Positions 43,387 to 51,418 of a stretch of 64,000 nt of DNA are shown piece by piece (the first letter of the stretch is position 1; each line of letters opens with the position of its first letter). The notes under the pieces were generated by a model that worked only from the letters and a program-made list of their open reading frames with translations, was not told the origin of the DNA and made no database searches. Source of the DNA: Treponema sp. (lineage in GTDB: Bacteria; Spirochaetota; Spirochaetia; Treponematales; Treponemataceae); assembly GCA_017963165.1 (NCBI GenBank), contig JAGCTZ010000224.1, positions 1-64,000 of the forward strand, written 5' to 3'. The translations under genes and the position numbers were made by a program.

Positions 43387-43462
43387 CCCTTCGACAAGCT
43401 CAGGGACCGAAGTTTAGAGCCTTTTGATATATATGGGGTTCCTGAGCCTGTCGAAGAACCCC
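43387..43462. repeat. inverted pair of REP-like units, intergenic
   Basis: CCCTTCGACAAGCTCAGGGA (from 43387) and the opposite unit within 43435-43462, whose core is GGTTCCTGAGCCTGTCGAAG flanked by GGGG/CCCC, with 26 bases between. It occupies most of the gap between the XRE-cupin gene and the acyl-CoA ligase. A transcript through it could fold into a large hairpin and uncouple the two genes. Confidence 0.8.
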
Positions 43463-43468
43463 ATACGC

Positions 43469-44020
43469 TTAAATAATTATTGCTAAAAATTTAGCTTTAG
43501 CATTATTAAGTGCTTGCATTCCGTGCTGTTTTGTAGCATCAAAATACACGCTGTCACCTTCTTCGAGCACCATTTCTTTTCCATCAATTACAAGCTTCAT
43601 TGAACCTTCAATCATATATTCAAATTCATGACCTGGATGTGAATTAAAATGGATTTCTTTTGTTTCTTCAGGTGTGATTGTTACAACAAAAGGATCTGCT
43701 TTACGGTTTTGAAAGCCTGCTGCAAGAGCCTGATATTTGTAATCACTGCGACGATCTACAGAAAGTCCCTTGTCTTTTTTTGTAAGGCAATAGGAATGCA
43801 TATGAGGTTCCTTGCCGGAGATAAGGGTTCCAAGGTCAATACCGTACTTTTTAGACATAGACTGTAAAATTCCTACAGGAATATCTACTGTGCCGGTTTC
43901 GTACTTCTGATACTGTTCAATTGAAATACCGCAAACACCTGCTGCTTCTTCAACAGATACTTCCATAATTTCACGCAGACCGATCAAACGGTCTGCTACT
44001 GCCTTAATCTCCTCGTTCAT
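43469..44020 (-). CDS. XRE-cupin transcriptional regulator (ligase operon)
   Basis: A 183-residue protein. It has an N-terminal Cro/CI helix-turn-helix (residues 8-62, ISIEQYQKYETGTVDIPVGIL) and a C-terminal cupin fold (PGHEFEYMIEGSMKLVIDGKEMVLEEGDSVYFDA, then KQHGMQALN). It overall parallels the regulator at 50284-50859. Such proteins sense small ligands or metals in the cupin pocket. It sits between two acyl-CoA ligase genes, 27 bases after the upstream one, and probably controls them. Confidence 0.87.
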   Translation of the reverse strand: MNEEIKAVADRLIGLREIMEVSVEEAAGVCGISIEQYQKYETGTVDIPVGILQSMSKKYGIDLGTLISGKEPHMHSYCLTKKDKGLSVDRRSDYKYQALAAGFQNRKADPFVVTITPEETKEIHFNSHPGHEFEYMIEGSMKLVIDGKEMVLEEGDSVYFDATKQHGMQALNNAKAKFLAIII

Positions 44021-44047
44021 AATTTACCTCTCTATATTTAGATTTTA

Positions 44048-45694
44048 TTAATCGTCAACCTTAAGAACTTCGCGGCGATATTTTGTTCCCATTTCTGTAA
44101 GCTTAAACTTCTGGATTTTACCGGACCCTGTCATTGGGAATTCATCAAGGAACATTACAAGCTGCGGCCACTTAAACTTAGAAAGCTTATCGCGGCAGAA
44201 TTCAATTACATCCTGTTCAGTAAGTGTTTTTCCTTCATGAAGAACAATAAAAGCACCTGTAATTTCTCCATAGCGTTCACTCTTTACTGCTGCAACCTGA
44301 ATATCCTTAATTTCAGGAATCTGAATAAGGAACTCTTCTATTTCCTTTGGATAAATATTTTCACCACCACGGATAATCATATCTTTGATACGGCCAGTAA
44401 TTTTAAAGTTACCGTTTTCATCTTTTACACCAAGATCACCGGAATGAAGATATCCGTTTTTATCGATTGTTTCTGCTGTAGCTTCCGGCATTTTGTAATA
44501 GCCTTTCATAACATTCCAGCCCTTACAGCACATTTCACCCTGAACACCAACAGGACATTCTTTTCCGGTTTCCGGATCCAAAACTTTTACATCAATTCCT
44601 TCAAATGCATCGCCTACAGTTGTTGCTTTTACTTCTACAGAATCATCCCAATGGCTCTGTGTCATTCCAGGACTAGATTCCGTTAAACCATAAACAGAAG
44701 TAATTTCAGGCATATGCATTTTATCAATAACAGTTTTCATCAATTCAACAGGAACTCCGGAACCAGCCATAATACCAGTACGTAATGAAGACATATCAAA
44801 CATACTGAACATTGGATGATTAAGTTCTGCAATGAACATTGTTGGAACGCCATAAAGCGAAGTACATTTTTCTTTTTGAATTGATGCAAGAGCAACAAGC
44901 GGATCAAAGCTTTCGAGTAAAACATGTGTTGCACCATGAGTTAAAACTGCCATAACACCAAGAACAATTCCAAAACAGTGGAAAAGCGGAACCAAAAGAC
45001 AAAGACGATCTTTTGGTGTATAACGCATTCTTTCACCAATAATAAAACCGTCATTTATAATATTGTGACTAGAAAGCATAACTCCTTTTGGAAAACCTGT
45101 AGTTCCTGAAGTATACTGCATATTTACAACATCATGAGGACTTACTTCGCTTTCAATTTTATGAATGATTTCGATATCAACATGTTGACCAAGAAGCAAA
45201 AGCTCCGGTGTTGAATAAAGTCCACGGAATTTTTCTGGACCCATAAAAACTACATTACGCAAACATGGGAAACGCTTTGATTTTAAACAACCACGTTCAT
45301 ATTCATCAATTTCCGGTACAAGTTCTTTAATCATTGCAACGTAATTTGAATCTTTTATGCCGTCGCAAAGACACAAGGTTGTTAAATCTGCTTGTTTTAC
45401 AAGATATTCAAGCTCGTGTGATTTATAAGAAGTATTAACAGTAACGGCAACAGCTCCAAGACGAGCACATGCAAACATATAAGTAAGCCAGTCAGGAACA
45501 TTTGTAGCCCAGATTCCAATATTATCACCTTTTCTAACACCAATTGCATAAAGACCGCAAGCTAAATCATCTACACGTTTATCAAACTGAGCATAAGTAA
45601 AACGAAGATCTCTATCGGCATAAACCATAAATTCCTGCTCAGGATTTTCGCGAGTTTTTTCTCTTAATAATTGTGATAAAGTTAATTCAATCAT
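44048..45694 (-). CDS. AMP-forming acyl-CoA synthetase
   Basis: A 548-residue ANL-superfamily ligase. P-loop MQYTSGTTGFPKGVMLSSHN near residue 185; A5 YGLTESSPG; A7 LHSGDLGVKDENGNFKITGRIKD; A8 IIRGGENIYPKEIEE; C-terminal lysine in MTGSGKIQKF. The profile is that of medium/long-chain or aryl acyl-CoA synthetases (FadD/AcsM2 group). The ATG lies 6 bases after TATATT and lacks a ribosome site. An upstream box is shared with the vor operon (see 45701-45753). First gene of the ligase operon. Confidence 0.88.
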   Translation of the reverse strand: MIELTLSQLLREKTRENPEQEFMVYADRDLRFTYAQFDKRVDDLACGLYAIGVRKGDNIGIWATNVPDWLTYMFACARLGAVAVTVNTSYKSHELEYLVKQADLTTLCLCDGIKDSNYVAMIKELVPEIDEYERGCLKSKRFPCLRNVVFMGPEKFRGLYSTPELLLLGQHVDIEIIHKIESEVSPHDVVNMQYTSGTTGFPKGVMLSSHNIINDGFIIGERMRYTPKDRLCLLVPLFHCFGIVLGVMAVLTHGATHVLLESFDPLVALASIQKEKCTSLYGVPTMFIAELNHPMFSMFDMSSLRTGIMAGSGVPVELMKTVIDKMHMPEITSVYGLTESSPGMTQSHWDDSVEVKATTVGDAFEGIDVKVLDPETGKECPVGVQGEMCCKGWNVMKGYYKMPEATAETIDKNGYLHSGDLGVKDENGNFKITGRIKDMIIRGGENIYPKEIEEFLIQIPEIKDIQVAAVKSERYGEITGAFIVLHEGKTLTEQDVIEFCRDKLSKFKWPQLVMFLDEFPMTGSGKIQKFKLTEMGTKYRREVLKVDD

Positions 45695-45700
45695 AATGAC

Positions 45701-45753
45701 AATATAAAGAAAAAAAACGAAAATTTCAATAGAAAAATTAAATATTATTAAAG
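45701..45753 (-). promoter_or_regulatory. ligase-operon promoter with box shared with vor operon
   Basis: Minus-strand promoter: -35 TTGAAA (45729-45724), 17-base spacer, -10 TATATT (45706-45701), then 6 bases to ATG 45694. A 27-base A/T-rich box at 45727-45753 begins on the -35. It matches 53540-53567 with one gap and one substitution, at the same position relative to -35. Inside the box is an imperfect palindrome of the type TTAAATA-TATTAAAG. It is a candidate site for the XRE-cupin regulators. Confidence 0.6.
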
Positions 45754-45800
45754 AAATTTAATATAATTTAAGTATTATAAAATTTAATTGAAAAAATCTA

Positions 45801-45885
45801 GACTACGAAGTGAAAATCGATGTGTGACTTCATCATAATTGCCTCGAAGCGCGAAGTCACATATCGATTTTCACGTGAGTAGGCT
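45801..45885. repeat. hairpin element with variable arms, copy B
   Basis: A 21-base arm 45810-45830 (GTGAAAATCGATGTG... to CTT) pairs with 45854-45874 (AAGTCACATATCG... to CAC) with a single G-T wobble. Outer CTAC/GTAG and loop CATCATAAT...CGAAGCGCG match copy A at 16332. The inner arm sequence (TCGATGTGTGACTT) is unlike copy A (ATGCCGTAAG) yet is again complementary to its partner. It sits in the 250-base divergent gap between the acyl-CoA ligase and the FIST gene. Confidence 0.75.
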
Positions 45886-45932
45886 ATATTTTTTTAATAA
45901 ATTTTTTTACTACTAAAATTAAATTTATGTGA

Positions 45933-45938
45933 TATAAT
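45933..45938 (+). promoter_or_regulatory. -10 box of the FIST gene
   Basis: Consensus TATAAT ends 6 bases before ATG 45945, with TGTGA just upstream and no good -35. No ribosome site lies between; a leaderless start is suggested. Confidence 0.5.
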
Positions 45939-45944
45939 ATTTAT

Positions 45945-47060
45945 ATGGAACGTTGTCTTGTTGCTATAAGTGGAACTGGTTCGAAAGAAAATGATTTCCT
46001 TATATGTGAAGAAAAAATTTCCTCACAAAATTCAAGCCCAAAAATTATAATCTTTTTTTCAGATCATAATGATTTGTGGTTTTATGCCAAAAAATTAAAA
46101 GAAACATTTCCTGAAGCAACTTCTATTGGCTGTTCAACCTGTATGAATTTCTGTGCAGAAGGTTATTCCGAAAAAGGACTTTCTGTAATGGCAATCTTTA
46201 GTGGGGTTGAATGTTCTTCAGGACTTATTTATGAAGTTTCCCGACATCCAAAAAATTATAGTCAGCATATTAGAGAAGCATTAAAATCACTTACTTCTAC
46301 AGATAATACCTGTTGTCTTGAATTTACAACTTCTGGTTTTAGATGCGAAGAGCTTGTTCTTGATACCTTTGAAGAGCTCCTTGAAGGAACAGGCATAAAG
46401 GTTGCCGGTTCAACTGCCGGTAGTAATATTGACGAAAAAACTTCTCTTGTAGCCTTAAACGGTGATATTTATGTAGAAACCTGCGCTTTCATTTTTATTC
46501 ATAATATGCAGGGAAAAATACAGCTTTACAGAGAAAATCTTTTCCGCCCTACAACACATCAACTTAGAATTACAGATGTTGATTGTGAACAGCAGCGTGT
46601 ATATGAATTTGAAAATAAACCTGCTGCCGAAGTTTTATGTAATCTTTTAAATGTTGATAAAAAGAATCTTCTTTCTTATCTAAAAACAAATCCAATAGGA
46701 AGAATTGAAGGTGATAATATTCTTATTTCAGAAGCAAAAGAAATAATGCCGGATGATTCGATTGTTTATTATACAAGACTTTATAATATGACCCGCGTAA
46801 TGCTTCTGGAAATTGATCATTTTGACAGTGTTTGGGCAGAAACTGCAAAACATATGAAAAAATTACTGCCGAATCCTTCTTTTTCTATTGCTGTACATTG
46901 TTTTTCAAGGACAAAGCTTCTTCTGGAACAAAATAGATTTGATGATTTTACAAAACGTCTTACAACAACACTTGGAAAATATATCGGTGTATCAGGTTAT
47001 GGTGAACAAATCATGTACAATAACTTGAATCAATCGCTTGTTCTAATTGCATTCGAATAG
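45945..47060 (+). CDS. FIST-domain sensor protein
   Basis: A 371-residue protein with the FIST N domain (SIGCSTCMNFCAEGYSEKGLSVMAIF near residue 65, then TSGFRCEELVLDTFEELLEGTGIKVAGSTAGSN) and the FIST C domain (VYYTRLYNMTRVMLLE and the final VSGYGEQI region). FIST proteins are cytoplasmic small-ligand sensors, proposed to bind amino acids, and commonly occur beside signalling enzymes. The next gene, 19 bases on, encodes a hydrogenase-like/EAL fusion, so the pair is likely a single signalling unit. A -10 TATAAT lies 6 bases before the ATG. Confidence 0.88.
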   Translation: MERCLVAISGTGSKENDFLICEEKISSQNSSPKIIIFFSDHNDLWFYAKKLKETFPEATSIGCSTCMNFCAEGYSEKGLSVMAIFSGVECSSGLIYEVSRHPKNYSQHIREALKSLTSTDNTCCLEFTTSGFRCEELVLDTFEELLEGTGIKVAGSTAGSNIDEKTSLVALNGDIYVETCAFIFIHNMQGKIQLYRENLFRPTTHQLRITDVDCEQQRVYEFENKPAAEVLCNLLNVDKKNLLSYLKTNPIGRIEGDNILISEAKEIMPDDSIVYYTRLYNMTRVMLLEIDHFDSVWAETAKHMKKLLPNPSFSIAVHCFSRTKLLLEQNRFDDFTKRLTTTLGKYIGVSGYGEQIMYNNLNQSLVLIAFE

Positions 47061-47079
47061 AATCAACTCAGAGGTTTTC

Positions 47080-50000
47080 ATGTTCAGATTTAACAACGGA
47101 ATTTTAATCACAAATGAAAATTGTATAGGCTGTAATTATTGTATTTCACAGTGCTCTATAATGGGTGCCAACATTTCTGCTACAAGAAACGGAAAGAAAA
47201 TAATAGCTATTGATTCGGATAAATGTAATCACTGCGGTAAATGTATTTCACTTTGTATTCATGATGCCCGTGAATATGTTGATGATATTGATCAGTTCTA
47301 TGAAGAATTAAATAACGGCGAAAAAATTTCGCTTATTGTCGACCCAAGCTTTTATTTTACTTTTGGTGAAAATGCAGGAAAAATCCTTCAGTATTATAAA
47401 TCAATCGGTATAGAAAAAATATACGACAGCACCTTTGGAACAGAAATTTCTATCTGGGGAACTGTAAAGTATCTTAAAGACAATTATGATAAATCTCCAC
47501 GAGAAAAAGCTTTTATTGTTAATAACTGCCCTGCTTTTATTAACGTTGTCGAAATGAAATATCCTCAGCTTATGAGTAAGGTTATACCGATTCAATCTGG
47601 ACCAATCTGTACGGCAATTTATGTTCATAAATATCTTAAAGATACAAACAAACTTGCATATCTTGGTCCTTGTATTGCAAAGAAAGATGAAATTGAAACG
47701 AAAAATACTCATGGTAATATAAATTTCAATCTTACATATCATCATATCTGGCAGAAAATCAAAGATGTAGATTTTTCAAAGTTTAAACCTTATAAATCAG
47801 ATTTGGATTGTATTGGTTTTGGTCGTTTTGCAATAAGAACTGGTTTTTATAAAACACTTATTTCACGCTTTTTCTCTGTAAAAGATGTGACTATGGTGCA
47901 TAGTGGCGCTGGTGATCCAACCTTCAAAAGAATCTTGATGTATTCGGACAGTAATTATGAAAATCTTCAACCTTTGCTTTGTGAAGTTTATGCATGTCAG
48001 CAGGGTTGTTTTGAAGGACCAGGAACCGAAACTTCTGTATATCAAAAAGGAGAAAACTTTTCTTTATTCCTTAAAGAATTCAAGGAATATTTTGAAAGCT
48101 TTGGTGATACAACTACAGATTATAAAGAATCAACAAATATTCTTTTTGAAAGATTCAAAGACTTTGATATTTCAGATTTTAAACGTGAATTTACTGAACG
48201 TTATATTCAGCCTTACCACATTGCAGATTCTGTTTACGAAGATATTTTTAATGCAATGCTTAAGACTACAGAAGAAAAACGTCATATAGACTGTGGTATG
48301 TGCGGCTATAAGACTTGTAAAAATATGGCCACTGCAATCGCTTATTCTTACAATAAAAAGGAAAACTGTATTCACTATATGAATGATGAAATGATGCATC
48401 GTTTATATACTGATACAGTTGCTAACTGTCCTAACAAGGAAGCTTTTGTAGAAAAAGTAAAAAGTGTTATTGAACAGAATCCAAAGAAAAAATATAGACT
48501 TTACTGTGGTGATATAAACAAATACAAAGTTATCAATGAACTTTTTGGCAGTGATATTGGAGATGCAGTTTTAAGGACAATCAGTGCTAAGCTGGCAAAG
48601 GTTCTTGGAACTAATGCATGGTATGCACGAATTACAAGCGGTCAGTTTGCATTCTTCATGGAAGAAACAATCGAAAATATTCAGAAAATAATAAATTTAA
48701 AATCTTTTGATTGTACTTCTCTTGGAATAAACTACCCTATTACAATGCGTTTTGGCTATTACAGTATGTCTGAAAATGTTGATGATAAAAATCATAATGT
48801 TATGAATATGATCAACAGTGCCATTCTTGCAATGGACCAGCGTGTAACACAACAGGAAAATACATACAGCGCTTTTTCTCAATCATTAAAACAAAAGCAG
48901 CATGATGAAGCACGACTTTCAACTTTAATGAAGTCTGCGCTTGATAATAATGAATTTGTTCTTTGGTTTCAGCCTCAATATTCAAGTGCAACAAATAAGC
49001 TTGTTGGTGCAGAAGCTCTTTGTCGCTGGATAAATAAAGACGGACAAATAATTTCTCCTTCTGTATTTATTCCTGTAACCGAAAAAAATGGTTTTATCCG
49101 TTATCTTGATAAAGAAATCTGGCGAAAAGCCTTTAGTATGCTTCGACGATGGATTGATGAAGGATACGAACCTGTACCAATTTCAATTAATGTTTCACGT
49201 GTAAGTCTTGAATCTGATGGCATTTATTACACAATAAAATATCTTAAAGATGAATACCATATTCCGCCGGAACTTGTTCATTTTGAAATTACAGAAAGTG
49301 CTTACATTGGCGACGAAGGAAACTTTCTTCAAAGAATAAATCTTATCAGAAGTCTTGGTTTTAAGATTGCAATGGATGATTTTGGAAGCGGTTATTCTTC
49401 TTTGAATTCTCTTAAAGATATTCCTATTGATATTATTAAGCTTGACATGGGCTTTTTGAATGACACAAATGGTCTAAATATGATTACGTCTGAAGAAAAT
49501 GGTATGCCCGCTGTTTCTTCTGAACATGATGATATAAAAGTTCAAAATCGTGGTGGAACAATCATAAGTTCTGTTATCCGAATGGCACAAAAACTTAAAT
49601 ACATTACTATTGCCGAAGGTGTTGAAAACGAAGATCAGTTGAATTTCTTAAAGAGCATTGGTTGTGATATTATTCAAGGCTTCTTATATGCCAAGCCAAT
49701 GCCGGAAGATGCATTTATAAAAATCCTTAAGGAAAAAGACAAACAGTTTAATATTTCGGCTTCTGTTCAACAGGGAAGATTCGAAATCGCAAGATTTATA
49801 AATCCTACAACTCAGGAATCTTATGTATTTGATCATTTTGTTGGAGCTGCACTTATAGTTGAATACAATATTCAAAAGGCACATACAACAATCCTGCGTA
49901 CAAATAATCAGGCAAAAGAATTATTTGGTGTTGCAGACAGGCCTTTTGATGTCATAAATAATCTGTTCTCTCGCTTTACACAATCTCATAATGGAAAGAA

Positions 50001-50205
50001 TCTTAAGAAAGCATTTGAAGAAGCATCAAAAACTCAGGATGAAGTAAAATGCGAAGTTCGGATTCATAATTTGAGTAAACATGATGTAAAGCATATAAGG
50101 TCACATATCTGGCAAATTAATACGAATAAACAGAGTTTTGTATATTATGTAATGTTTGAAGATATTTCGGAGTTTAAACTTCTGGAAGAAAGTATCCAAA
50201 AATAA
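47080..50205 (+). CDS. Ferredoxin/[FeFe]-hydrogenase-like/degenerate GGDEF/EAL/PAS sensor fusion
   Basis: A 1041-residue protein. Order: two [4Fe-4S] motifs (Cys15, 18, 21, 25 and 49, 52, 55, 59); a [FeFe]-hydrogenase large domain (about 75-370) with H-cluster ligands Cys150 (NNCPAF), Cys198 (GPCIAKKDE), Cys306 and Cys310 (ACQQGC); an Fe-S motif Cys405, 408, 413, 430; a GGDEF-like domain with ITSGQF in place of the signature; an EAL domain with E645-A-L, D766-D-F-G and K787 intact; and a PAS-like tail (about 890-1041). The residue matching the proton-relay Cys of catalytic hydrogenases is Asn149, as expected of a sensory rather than catalytic form. ATG 47080 is chosen because GAGG lies 5 bases upstream. 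Predicted: c-di-GMP hydrolysis tuned by hydrogen or redox state. Confidence 0.85.
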   Translation: MFRFNNGILITNENCIGCNYCISQCSIMGANISATRNGKKIIAIDSDKCNHCGKCISLCIHDAREYVDDIDQFYEELNNGEKISLIVDPSFYFTFGENAGKILQYYKSIGIEKIYDSTFGTEISIWGTVKYLKDNYDKSPREKAFIVNNCPAFINVVEMKYPQLMSKVIPIQSGPICTAIYVHKYLKDTNKLAYLGPCIAKKDEIETKNTHGNINFNLTYHHIWQKIKDVDFSKFKPYKSDLDCIGFGRFAIRTGFYKTLISRFFSVKDVTMVHSGAGDPTFKRILMYSDSNYENLQPLLCEVYACQQGCFEGPGTETSVYQKGENFSLFLKEFKEYFESFGDTTTDYKESTNILFERFKDFDISDFKREFTERYIQPYHIADSVYEDIFNAMLKTTEEKRHIDCGMCGYKTCKNMATAIAYSYNKKENCIHYMNDEMMHRLYTDTVANCPNKEAFVEKVKSVIEQNPKKKYRLYCGDINKYKVINELFGSDIGDAVLRTISAKLAKVLGTNAWYARITSGQFAFFMEETIENIQKIINLKSFDCTSLGINYPITMRFGYYSMSENVDDKNHNVMNMINSAILAMDQRVTQQENTYSAFSQSLKQKQHDEARLSTLMKSALDNNEFVLWFQPQYSSATNKLVGAEALCRWINKDGQIISPSVFIPVTEKNGFIRYLDKEIWRKAFSMLRRWIDEGYEPVPISINVSRVSLESDGIYYTIKYLKDEYHIPPELVHFEITESAYIGDEGNFLQRINLIRSLGFKIAMDDFGSGYSSLNSLKDIPIDIIKLDMGFLNDTNGLNMITSEENGMPAVSSEHDDIKVQNRGGTIISSVIRMAQKLKYITIAEGVENEDQLNFLKSIGCDIIQGFLYAKPMPEDAFIKILKEKDKQFNISASVQQGRFEIARFINPTTQESYVFDHFVGAALIVEYNIQKAHTTILRTNNQAKELFGVADRPFDVINNLFSRFTQSHNGKNLKKAFEEASKTQDEVKCEVRIHNLSKHDVKHIRSHIWQINTNKQSFVYYVMFEDISEFKLLEESIQK

Positions 50206-50212
50206 AAAAGAC

Positions 50213-50269
50213 AAAAAAAATCCAGGCTACTCGTAACAATTCGTTGTCCTCGGCGCCTGGATTTTTTTT
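50213..50269. terminator. bidirectional terminator
   Basis: 15-bp stem: A8 plus TCCAGGC (50213-50227) with GCCTGGA plus T8 (50255-50269). The 27-base loop contains a second small stem, ACAA-TTCG-TTGT. It lies between the convergent sensor fusion and XRE-cupin genes and serves both strands. Confidence 0.85.
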
Positions 50270-50283
50270 ATTTATTGATTTTA

Positions 50284-50859
50284 TTAAGCCGGTGTATAAA
50301 CTACTGCCAGAATCTTTGCATTATTTTCACCATAGCTGTGAACGTGATGTGCAACGATTGATTCATAGTAGATTGAATCGCCTTTTTCGAGCAGATATTT
50401 ATCTTTTCCGTAAATGATTTCTACCTGACCTTCAAGAACATAAATAAATTCTTCGCCTTCGTGTGTAGAAGTTTTAATTTCTTCTTCTGAGCTTGGATAA
50501 ATATCAATTACAAATGGATCCATGTGACGACCTGCTTTATCTTTAGCAAGTGTATAAAAGTCAAGGTCAGAATTGATTGCATTTCCTCTGTCGCTGAAGC
50601 GTGTTACTTCTTTCTTATCCTGTGCACGAGATACTACAGGACCAAGATTTTCATCGTCGTCCATAAAAGTTCCAAGGCGAACGCCAAGTACACGTGCAAT
50701 TTTAATAAGCGGAGTTAAGTTTGGAACAAGACTTCCGTCTTCAATACTAGAAATCTGCTGAACGCTTAAGTTTGTACGTTCACTTACATCTTCTATGCTA
50801 AGTTTACGGTTTTCACGAACCAGTTTTACTTTTGCACCAATTTTATTCTTTTCACTCAT
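50284..50859 (-). CDS. XRE-cupin transcriptional regulator (vor operon)
   Basis: A 191-residue protein with an N-terminal helix-turn-helix (residues 8-65, LSIEDVSERTNLSVQQISSIEDG) and a C-terminal cupin (EGEEFIYVLEGQVEIIYGKDKYLLEKGDSIYYES, then AHHVHSYG). It is paralogous in plan to the protein at 43469-44020. The gene is 4 bases after the gamma subunit, the last of the vor operon, so it is probably made with the enzyme and regulates it, perhaps through the box at 53540-53567. Confidence 0.87.
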   Translation of the reverse strand: MSEKNKIGAKVKLVRENRKLSIEDVSERTNLSVQQISSIEDGSLVPNLTPLIKIARVLGVRLGTFMDDDENLGPVVSRAQDKKEVTRFSDRGNAINSDLDFYTLAKDKAGRHMDPFVIDIYPSSEEEIKTSTHEGEEFIYVLEGQVEIIYGKDKYLLEKGDSIYYESIVAHHVHSYGENNAKILAVVYTPA

Positions 50860-50863
50860 AGTT

Positions 50864-51418
50864 TTATCCTTTTATCTCATATTCTTTATTGTAAGCACTC
50901 TCTATTGTTGCAATATTAATCGGGTTAAATTTTTTATTGCGGGCAGAAATTGCTTCATCAAGCGCATATTCAAATGGTTTTGGACCGCTAATCATTCCTG
51001 GAATTACTTTTGCAAGACAACCAAGAACTACCATGTTTGCACCTCGATGATTATTAGTTTCCTCTGCCATTTCATTACAAGGAAGAGCCAATGTACGTAT
51101 ATCTTTACGACTTGGTTCAATGTCAATCAAACTGCTGTTGTAAATTAAAAGTCCACCCTTTTTCAAAAGCGGTTCAAACTTTGTCATACTTGGTTTATTA
51201 AGAGCAACTACAACATCAGGATTTTCGATTACAGGAGAAGCAACTTCTTCATCACTAACAATTACAGAACAGTTTGCAGTACCACCGCGCATTTCTGCAC
51301 CGTATGAAGGAATATGTGAAACAAACTTATCTTCGCTCATTCCGGCAAGTGTTAAGATTTTTCCTGCAAGAATAACACCCTGTCCGCCAAAGCCGGCAAA
51401 AATTATTTCTGTTGTCAT
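50864..51418 (-). CDS. 2-oxoacid:ferredoxin oxidoreductase, gamma subunit
   Basis: A 184-residue subunit of the gamma type, with GFGGQGVILAGKILTLAG at residues 9-26, HIPSYGAEMRGGTANC and NKPSMTKFEPLLKKGG. In this enzyme class the gamma domain helps bind CoA. Within the operon vorD-B-A-C it completes a four-subunit KOR/VOR-type enzyme. It overlaps the beta subunit by one base. Confidence 0.9.
   Translation of the reverse strand: MTTEIIFAGFGGQGVILAGKILTLAGMSEDKFVSHIPSYGAEMRGGTANCSVIVSDEEVASPVIENPDVVVALNKPSMTKFEPLLKKGGLLIYNSSLIDIEPSRKDIRTLALPCNEMAEETNNHRGANMVVLGCLAKVIPGMISGPKPFEYALDEAISARNKKFNPINIATIESAYNKEYEIKG

Noticed and set aside
43387..43462. CRISPR array
   Set aside because: Only two opposed repeat units with no regular spacers.
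47047..47079. Upstream start for the hydrogenase-EAL gene that overlaps the FIST gene
   Set aside because: ATG 47080 has GAGG at proper distance and begins directly before the ferredoxin motif; the longer form has no ribosome site.
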